A stretch of 64,000 bases of DNA from an uncultured Hyphomicrobiales bacterium (GTDB lineage Bacteria > Pseudomonadota > Alphaproteobacteria > Rhizobiales > Beijerinckiaceae), in NCBI GenBank assembly GCA_903851305.1, contig CAINNX010000171.1, forward strand, positions 17,176 to 81,175. Reading direction: 5' to 3'. Below the pieces are notes generated by a model that searched no databases, was not told the origin of the DNA, and saw nothing but the letters and a program-made list of their open reading frames with translations. The position numbers and the translations under genes are program-made. This document shows positions 58,317 through 64,000 of this stretch, piece by piece (within the stretch, counting starts at the first letter, position 1; every line of letters starts with the position of its first letter).

Positions 58317-58978
58317 GCCTGTCTTTCGAAATCCAGCATCGCACCGGGCGCTTCACGCTTGATCTTGCTCTGTCGTGCCAGGGACCGGTGACAGCTTTGT
58401 TTGGGCCATCAGGGGCTGGCAAAACGAGCGTGCTGAATATTCTGGCTGGCCTGATCCATCCACAATCGGGCCGGATTACGTTTCAAGGCGAGATCTGGCT
58501 GGATACGCACAAAAACATTTTTGTGCCCGCACATGCGCGCGCCATCGGTTATGTATTTCAAGATGGACGCCTGTTTCCGCATCTCAACGTGCGCCACAAT
58601 CTCGACTACGGCGCACATCTCTCCAAGGATCGGCCTGCACGCGCCTCTTTTGATGATGTGGTTGATCTGCTCGGCCTTAACGCGCTTTTGCAACGCCACC
58701 CACGTAATCTGTCGGGCGGCGAACAGCAGCGCGTGGCCATTGGCCGCGCGCTATTGGCGCGCCCGCGCCTTTTGCTGATGGATGAGCCGCTTGCAGCTCT
58801 TGATGTTGCGCGGCGTGAGGAGATCATGCCCTATTTGGAAAATCTGCGCGCGACCTACGCGCTGCCAACGGTCTATGTCAGCCATTCGATGCCAGAGGTG
58901 CGCCGTTTAGCCGATGAAATTGTTACGCTCGAAGCCAGCCATGTAACCAGCCATCATGCCAACGAACCTCAAGCCTGA
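58313..58978 (+). CDS. modC: Molybdate ABC transporter ATP-binding protein, short form
   Basis: ALFGPSGAGKTSVLNILAGLIHPQSGRI, LSGGEQQRVAIGRALLARPRLLLMDEPLAALD; lacks the usual C-terminal MOP/TOBE domain. Confidence 0.92.
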   Translation: MSLSFEIQHRTGRFTLDLALSCQGPVTALFGPSGAGKTSVLNILAGLIHPQSGRITFQGEIWLDTHKNIFVPAHARAIGYVFQDGRLFPHLNVRHNLDYGAHLSKDRPARASFDDVVDLLGLNALLQRHPRNLSGGEQQRVAIGRALLARPRLLLMDEPLAALDVARREEIMPYLENLRATYALPTVYVSHSMPEVRRLADEIVTLEASHVTSHHANEPQA

Positions 58979-59319
58979 GAAAAGTCCGAAAGCTTTGCTT
59001 CGAGTGCTTCGATACGCTGGGCAAATGTCGCACGCGATTCATGTTCAATGGCGCGATAATGGGCGATCAGCTCGCGGCCGAAACCGGTCAATTTAGCGCG
59101 CCCGCCACCCTTGCCGCCCAATTGGGTCTCCAGCACAGGCGTTGTGAACATGCGATTGACCTCATCGACCAGCAGCCAGGCCCGGCGATAGGACATATCC
59201 ATGGCGCGCGCTGCCGATGAAATGGAGCCGTGAGCCTCAATAATCTCCAGCAGACGCACCTTGCCATGGCCCAGATGGCGCCCATCATCAAAATCAATGC
59301 GAATGGTGACGCGTGTCAC
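58969..59319 (-). CDS. modE: ModE-like winged-helix regulator without a TOBE domain (GTG start)
   Basis: RIDFDDGRHLGHGKVRLLEIIEAHGSISSAARAMDMSYRRAWLLVDEVNRMFTTPVLETQLGGKGGGRAKLTGFGRELIAHYRAIE. Confidence 0.85.
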   Translation of the reverse strand: MTRVTIRIDFDDGRHLGHGKVRLLEIIEAHGSISSAARAMDMSYRRAWLLVDEVNRMFTTPVLETQLGGKGGGRAKLTGFGRELIAHYRAIEHESRATFAQRIEALEAKLSDFSQA

Positions 59320-59492
59320 GCTGGCCTGCCTCCGGCACAAAATCGGGCCCGCCCATATGCCCAGTCCTGATCTTAGCCAGACCAAGCTTTTTGTCGAATG
59401 TTTCGGGCTTGATTTGAATGCCCTCATCCTTGATGCTGGGCCCCAAGCAACAAGAAGCGGCAGGTGCCCCAAAGAGGCCCGCCTGGGAGGAC

Positions 59493-60647
59493 ATGATGGA
59501 TTTCGCGCTGCCCGAAGAACTGCGGATGCTCAAAGACAATCTGCGCCGCTATGTCGACAAGGAAATGATCCCCTTTGAGCGCGAGACCCTCGATGGCGAA
59601 GAGCTGAAGCCAGAATGGCGTGAGAAATTCCAGAAGGCCTCGAAAGAGCTCGGCATCTGGATGATGGAAGTGCCAGAAGAATTTGGCGGCCCGGGCCTTG
59701 GCATTCTGCCGCGCGTTGTCGTCTGGGAAGAGCTAGCCCGCACCATCGCCCTGCCGACCCGCGGCGAAAGCATGATGGGACCATCGGTGCGCGCCATTCT
59801 CTTCGCGCTGGAAGGCGAGCTACGCGAAAAATATCTGATGCCCGTGCTGCGCGGCGAAAAGCGCGCCTGCTTTGCGCAGACAGAACCAGATGCAGGCTCC
59901 GATCCTGGCTCTATGCGCACCACAGCGGTGCGTGATGGCGATGAATATATCATCAACGGTGTGAAGCGCTACATCAGCCATGCTGACAAGGCCGACTTCG
60001 CGCAAGTGATGGCCGCCACCGATCGCGCCAAAGGGTCGCGCGGTGGCATTTCCTGTTTTCTGGTTGATATGAATCTGCCCGGTGTGCGTATCACCACGAA
60101 ATACCAGACCATGATGGGCGATGCGCCATGCGAAATCGTCTTCGACAATGTCCGTGTGCCTGCCCAGAACCGCGTCGGCGAAGAAGGTGAAGGCTTTAAA
60201 TTCGGTCAGAAATGGCTGGGCGTGGGCCGCATCAAACATGGCGCACGTGCGCTGGGTGTGGCGGAACGCTGCCTTGATATGGCGATTGATTATGCCAAGC
60301 AGCGCGTCACCTTTGGCAAGCCTTTGTCTGAACGCCAAGCGATCCAGTTCATGCTGGTGGATTCCTATGTGGAACTGAAACAGGCGCGCCTCTTGGTTTA
60401 TGAAGCCGCCTGCAAAATGGATGCTGGCGAAGAGACGCGCGTGGATGCCTATATCTGCAAATCCAATGCGGATGAGATGGCGTTCCGCGTGGTCGACCGC
60501 TGCATGCAGGTGTTTGGTGGCATGGGTCTGACGACCGACCTGCCGATTGAAAAATTCTGGCGCCAGCAACGCTCGTTCCGCATCACCGAAGGCGCAACGG
60601 AAGTGATGAAAATGGTCATCGCGCGCCATCTGTTCAAGAAATCCTGA
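59493..60647 (+). CDS. Acyl-CoA dehydrogenase
   Basis: CFAQTEPDAGSDPGSMRTTAVRDGDEYIINGVKRYIS...AIQFMLVDSYVELKQARLLVYEAA...QVFGGMGLTTDLPIEKFWRQQRSFRITEGATEV. Confidence 0.93.
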   Translation: MMDFALPEELRMLKDNLRRYVDKEMIPFERETLDGEELKPEWREKFQKASKELGIWMMEVPEEFGGPGLGILPRVVVWEELARTIALPTRGESMMGPSVRAILFALEGELREKYLMPVLRGEKRACFAQTEPDAGSDPGSMRTTAVRDGDEYIINGVKRYISHADKADFAQVMAATDRAKGSRGGISCFLVDMNLPGVRITTKYQTMMGDAPCEIVFDNVRVPAQNRVGEEGEGFKFGQKWLGVGRIKHGARALGVAERCLDMAIDYAKQRVTFGKPLSERQAIQFMLVDSYVELKQARLLVYEAACKMDAGEETRVDAYICKSNADEMAFRVVDRCMQVFGGMGLTTDLPIEKFWRQQRSFRITEGATEVMKMVIARHLFKKS

Positions 60648-61333
60648 TGCTGGCCGCGCATTGGTCACGCCTCGACGGGCGCTTGCTCTATTGCCTCTCG
60701 CTCGTCGGCCGCGCTGAAGACAGCGTGGAAGAAGAGACCGCGCGCGTCATTGATGAAGCACTCGAGATCATCCGCGAGGAAGGTCTCGACAAGCGCCACA
60801 TCATCCGCTCGCGGCTATTCACCGACAGCCGCGAGAATCGCCAATTGGCCAGCGATGTGCGCCGCGCCACTCTCGTTGGCCCACTGCGGGGTGCCAGCTC
60901 CAGCTTTTTCGATGCAAGGCGCCTGCCCGAAGATGGGCGCGTGCAGCTTGATCTTGCCGTGCTGGTGCCCGATGAGCCGCGCGCAACGAAGACAATCATG
61001 GAATATGAGCCGGCGATTGCCCCACCCCGCTTCGTAAGCCTTGATGGGCTCGTCTTCCTGTCGGGCATCACCAGCACGACCCCGGGGCTTGGGGCCCAAA
61101 TACAGACAATCCGCCACAGCATCGATGAATCGCTCAGCCAGGCTGGCACGCGCCTCGAGCGGGCGCTGGCCTTCTCGGTCTTTCTGGCGCGCGAGGAAGA
61201 CCCGCGCGAGGCGCTGGACCTGCTCAGCCAGACATTCAGCACGTGCCCAGTCACACCCGTGCTGACACAGGTGGGTGGTTATTCGGCCCCTGAAAAGCGC
61301 ATCGAGATCGAAATCACCGCCGCTCTGGCCTGA
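60647..61333 (+). CDS. Protein with two RidA/YjgF-like domains
   Basis: N-half RLLYCLSLVGRAEDSVEEETARVIDEALEIIREEGLDKRHIIRSRLFTD; C-half PPRFVSLDGLVFLSGITSTTPGLGAQIQTIRHSIDESLSQAGTRLERALAFSVFLA...EIEITAAL. Confidence 0.65.
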   Translation: MLAAHWSRLDGRLLYCLSLVGRAEDSVEEETARVIDEALEIIREEGLDKRHIIRSRLFTDSRENRQLASDVRRATLVGPLRGASSSFFDARRLPEDGRVQLDLAVLVPDEPRATKTIMEYEPAIAPPRFVSLDGLVFLSGITSTTPGLGAQIQTIRHSIDESLSQAGTRLERALAFSVFLAREEDPREALDLLSQTFSTCPVTPVLTQVGGYSAPEKRIEIEITAALA

Positions 61334-61413
61334 CCAGACTCTTGAGCTTTGCGCGCGAGCGCGGGATAAAGGCGCCAAGCAGCCCATGGGGCTCACGACA
61401 CACGACATTAGGG

Positions 61414-63756
61414 ATGGAAATTATGGGTGAATTTGCTCTCGGCCAACCGGTTCCGCGCTTCGAGGATCCGCGCCTGATCCGCGGTGGCGGGCGTTATGCC
61501 GATGACATCAGCATGCCGGGCCAGACATTCGGCGTGGTCGTGCGCTCGCAATATGCCCATGCGCGCATCAAGAAGATCGACACCAGCGCCGCGCAGGCCA
61601 TGCCCGGCGTGCTCTGCGTGCTGACCGGTGAAGACTGGAAGACATCAGGCTATGCGGATCTGCCCATGCCCAAGGGTCGCAAGCGCCGCGATGGTGCGCC
61701 GATGCACACCGGCAAATTTCCGGCACTCACATCCGACAAGGTGCGCTGGGTTGGCGACTATGTCGCCTTCGTCGTGGCCGAGACGCGCCTGCAAGCGCTT
61801 GATGCCGCCGAGGCCGTGGTCGTCGACTATGAGCCATTGCCCGCCAATATCGTCACGGGGAATGCGCCAAATGATGGCATGCCGCTCGTGTGGGACGATT
61901 GCCCCAATAATATTTCCTTCGTCCATCTCGAAGGCAATAAAGAAGCAACCGATGAGGCTTTCAAAAAAGCCGATGTGATTGTGCGCCGCAAGTTTGTGAT
62001 CAACCGCGTGACAGCTGCAACCATGGAGCCGCGCGCTTGCGTGGGTTATTATGATCCCGCCGCTGATCGCTATACGATTTACACGACCCTGCAGCGCGCC
62101 ATTCATTATCGCGGCCAGCTCGCCCGCACATTGCGCGTGCCCGAAAGCAAAGTGCATGTGATTGCCGGCGACATTGGCGGCTCCTTCGGCATGAAGTCGG
62201 GCGTCTATAACGAGGTCGCGCTGACTTTGTTTGCCTCCAAAGTCACAGGCCGTCCCGTAAAATGGACCTCCACGCGCTCAGAAGGCTTTCTGTCCGATGC
62301 GCAAGCGCGTGACAATGTGACGGAAGCTGCTCTCGCCCTGACAAAGGATGGCAAATTTCTGGGCCTTCATGTGAAGACCATCGCCAATGTTGGCGCCTAT
62401 CTGCAGCCAGGTGGCGATGGCGGTGCGACATCCAACCTCGGCACTCTGGCAGGCGTTTATTTGACGCCCGCTATTCATGTCGACGTGACAGCGGTGTTCA
62501 CCAACACCAATCCGATGCGCCCCTATCGCGGCAACGGTCGACCGGAGGCCGCTTATGTGATTGAGCGCATCATCGATCTGGCGGCGCGCGAATTGAACAT
62601 GGACCCGGCGGAAATCCGCCGCAAGAACATCATCCCACCCGACGCGATGCCCTATAAGACGCCGCTCAAATTCACCTATGATTCCGGCGAATTTGAAAAG
62701 GGCATGGATATGGTGCTCGAAATGGCTGACTGGAAAGGCTTTGAAGCACGCCGCCAGGAATCCAAGAAGCGTGGCAAGCTGCGCGGCATTGGCCTGTCCA
62801 ATTCCATTGAAAAGGCGGCGGCACCGGGCTTTGAAGGTGCTGAAATCCGCTTCGACCGCTCTGGTACAGTGACCATTCTCTCGGGCGCCGTGACGCAAGG
62901 CCAGGGGCATGAGACGATTTTCAAACAGCTCGTCTGCGACCGTCTCGGCGTGAAGCCTGATGATGTGCATTATGTGCAAGGCGACACGGATGCTGTTTTC
63001 TTTGGTGAAGGCACAGGCGGCTCACGCACAGCAACCGTTGGTGGCTCGGCGCTACATCTGGCGGCTGAAAAGATTGTCGCCAAGGCGACCAAAATCGCCA
63101 AGAAAATGCTGGGCGATGAGGATGTCGATTTCAAAGACGGCATTTTCACGGGCCGCAAGACCAATCAAAGCCTGACGATCAGCGAGGTTGCCCGCGGCTC
63201 GACCAATCCGAAAAATCTGCCAGACGATATGGAAGTCGGTCTGATCGCCAGTGCCGTCTACGCCAACGACCTCATGAATTACCCCAATGGCAGCCATGTC
63301 TGCGAATTGGAAATTGATGAAGAGACCGGCACGGTCGAAATCTTGCGCTACAATGTCGTGGACGATGTCGGCACGGTGCTGAACCCGATGTTGCTGAAGG
63401 GCCAGATCCACGGCGGCATTTCGCAAGGCGTGGGCCAGATGCTGATGGAAGATCTGACCTATGATCCTGAAAGCGGTGAATTGCTGGCTGGCTCCTTCAT
63501 GGATTACGCCATGCCCAAGGCTGATCATTTCTGCCCGATTGACGTGGTGAGCAATCCGGTGCCCACGAAAAGCAATCCGCTTGGCGTCAAAGGCGCAGGC
63601 GAAGCTGGCTGCGTGGGCGCGCTTCCCGCTGTTGCCAATGCACTCGCAAATGCGCTGAGCGTTTATGGCATTGACGATGTGCCCATGCCAGCCACCCCCA
63701 TGCGCATCTGGAAGTTGATGCAAACAGCCAAGGCGCAGCTGATCACTCAGAAATAA
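61414..63756 (+). CDS. Xanthine dehydrogenase family molybdopterin-binding subunit (CoxL/aldehyde oxidase-like large subunit)
   Basis: FALGQPVPRFEDPRLIRGGGRYADDISMPGQTFGVVVRSQYAHARI...GGSFGMKSGVYNEVALTLFASKVTGRPVKWTSTRSE...RPYRGNGRPEAAYVIERIID...GVKGAGEAGCVGALPAVANAL. Confidence 0.95.
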   Translation: MEIMGEFALGQPVPRFEDPRLIRGGGRYADDISMPGQTFGVVVRSQYAHARIKKIDTSAAQAMPGVLCVLTGEDWKTSGYADLPMPKGRKRRDGAPMHTGKFPALTSDKVRWVGDYVAFVVAETRLQALDAAEAVVVDYEPLPANIVTGNAPNDGMPLVWDDCPNNISFVHLEGNKEATDEAFKKADVIVRRKFVINRVTAATMEPRACVGYYDPAADRYTIYTTLQRAIHYRGQLARTLRVPESKVHVIAGDIGGSFGMKSGVYNEVALTLFASKVTGRPVKWTSTRSEGFLSDAQARDNVTEAALALTKDGKFLGLHVKTIANVGAYLQPGGDGGATSNLGTLAGVYLTPAIHVDVTAVFTNTNPMRPYRGNGRPEAAYVIERIIDLAARELNMDPAEIRRKNIIPPDAMPYKTPLKFTYDSGEFEKGMDMVLEMADWKGFEARRQESKKRGKLRGIGLSNSIEKAAAPGFEGAEIRFDRSGTVTILSGAVTQGQGHETIFKQLVCDRLGVKPDDVHYVQGDTDAVFFGEGTGGSRTATVGGSALHLAAEKIVAKATKIAKKMLGDEDVDFKDGIFTGRKTNQSLTISEVARGSTNPKNLPDDMEVGLIASAVYANDLMNYPNGSHVCELEIDEETGTVEILRYNVVDDVGTVLNPMLLKGQIHGGISQGVGQMLMEDLTYDPESGELLAGSFMDYAMPKADHFCPIDVVSNPVPTKSNPLGVKGAGEAGCVGALPAVANALANALSVYGIDDVPMPATPMRIWKLMQTAKAQLITQK

Positions 63757-63816
63757 CTGCACAAAATCAAAAGCGCATTTGGTTCCCGCGCAAAATAAAA
63801 AAGTTTAAATTGCCAC

Positions 63817-63853
63817 AAACCCTCAGCTTCGTTATCGAACCTGAGGGTTTTTT
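63817..63853 (+). terminator. Strong intrinsic terminator after the CoxL-like gene
   Basis: aaaccctcag-c-ttcg-ttat-cgaa-c-ctgagggtttttt. Confidence 0.9.
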
Positions 63854-63857
63854 ATTA

Positions 63858-64000
63858 TGTCGTAGATTCAACTTCGAAGTGCAACTTTCCGTAACCTGTT
63901 GAGGTGGCTGAGATTGCGATAAGCTCTCGGTTCCCTTGACCTGGCAGTCGAAGAAGCACAATGACCTATCACCACCTCAGCCGAGAAGAACGTTATCAGA
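63858..64000 (+). mobile_element. Left end of an IS30-family insertion sequence (truncated by window edge)
   Basis: tgtcgtagattcaacttcgaagtgcaac resembles an IS30-type terminal inverted repeat, about 100 bp before an IS30-like transposase start. Confidence 0.7.
63961..64000 (+). CDS. IS30-family transposase, N-terminal fragment
   Basis: atgacctatcaccacctcagccgagaagaacgttatcag = MTYHHLSREERYQ, the characteristic IS30 transposase N-terminus. Confidence 0.8.
   Translation, partial: MTYHHLSREERYQ

Noticed and set aside
61414-63756. Carbon monoxide dehydrogenase (CoxL form I)
   Set aside because: Active-site loop is RPYRGNGRPEA, lacking the AYRCSFR signature, and no coxM/coxS genes are adjacent.
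1-64000. CRISPR arrays, tRNA/rRNA genes, prophage or defence islands
   Set aside because: No regularly spaced repeats, no tRNA-like T-loop/acceptor patterns in the short intergenic gaps, and no phage or known defence-gene signatures were seen by eye; tRNAscan-SE, Infernal and DefenseFinder would be needed to exclude them formally.

Overview
The window looks like about 64 kb of alphaproteobacterial chromosome, probably Hyphomicrobiales (inferred from gene content and codon style). It is densely packed and mostly core metabolism. From left to right: malic enzyme C-terminus (cut by the window edge), ugd, a broken kup, hrpB, yifB/comM, an olsB-like acyltransferase, SDR-queG-GST, uppP, nth, DUF2244-ogt, a sulfonate-type ABC transporter with OsmC, dnaKJ, a PmtA-like methyltransferase, pyrF, an orphan BrnA-like protein, dapB, gpmA, alkB, grpE, glnD, gshB, yraN, rsmI, an LpoA-like lipoprotein, hemW, rdgB, a complete urea uptake and urease cluster (urtABCDE-ureD-ureAB-ureC-ureE-ureF-ureG), tal, hrcA, a HigBA-type toxin-antitoxin pair, lepA, uspA, an MFS pump, modABC with a short ModE, acyl-CoA dehydrogenase, a double RidA-like protein, a CoxL-like molybdo-hydroxylase subunit, and the left end of an IS30-family element. 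I found no CRISPR, phage or clear novel defence system. The strongest non-routine signals are: (1) two genes (queG, yraN) whose conserved N-termini are in frame only from a CTG that overlaps the upstream TGA as CTGA; (2) a textbook sigma-54 promoter before urtA; (3) a ModE-box palindrome before modA; (4) a REP-like palindromic repeat family placed against stop codons, once supplying coding sequence; (5) a kup gene with a His-rich N-terminal extension and two frameshifts, one in an A7/T7 run; (6) a palindromic operator candidate at the toxin-antitoxin start; (7) an IS30 end directly behind a terminator, downstream of an isolated molybdo-hydroxylase large subunit. All family calls were made by reading protein sequence; no database search was run.
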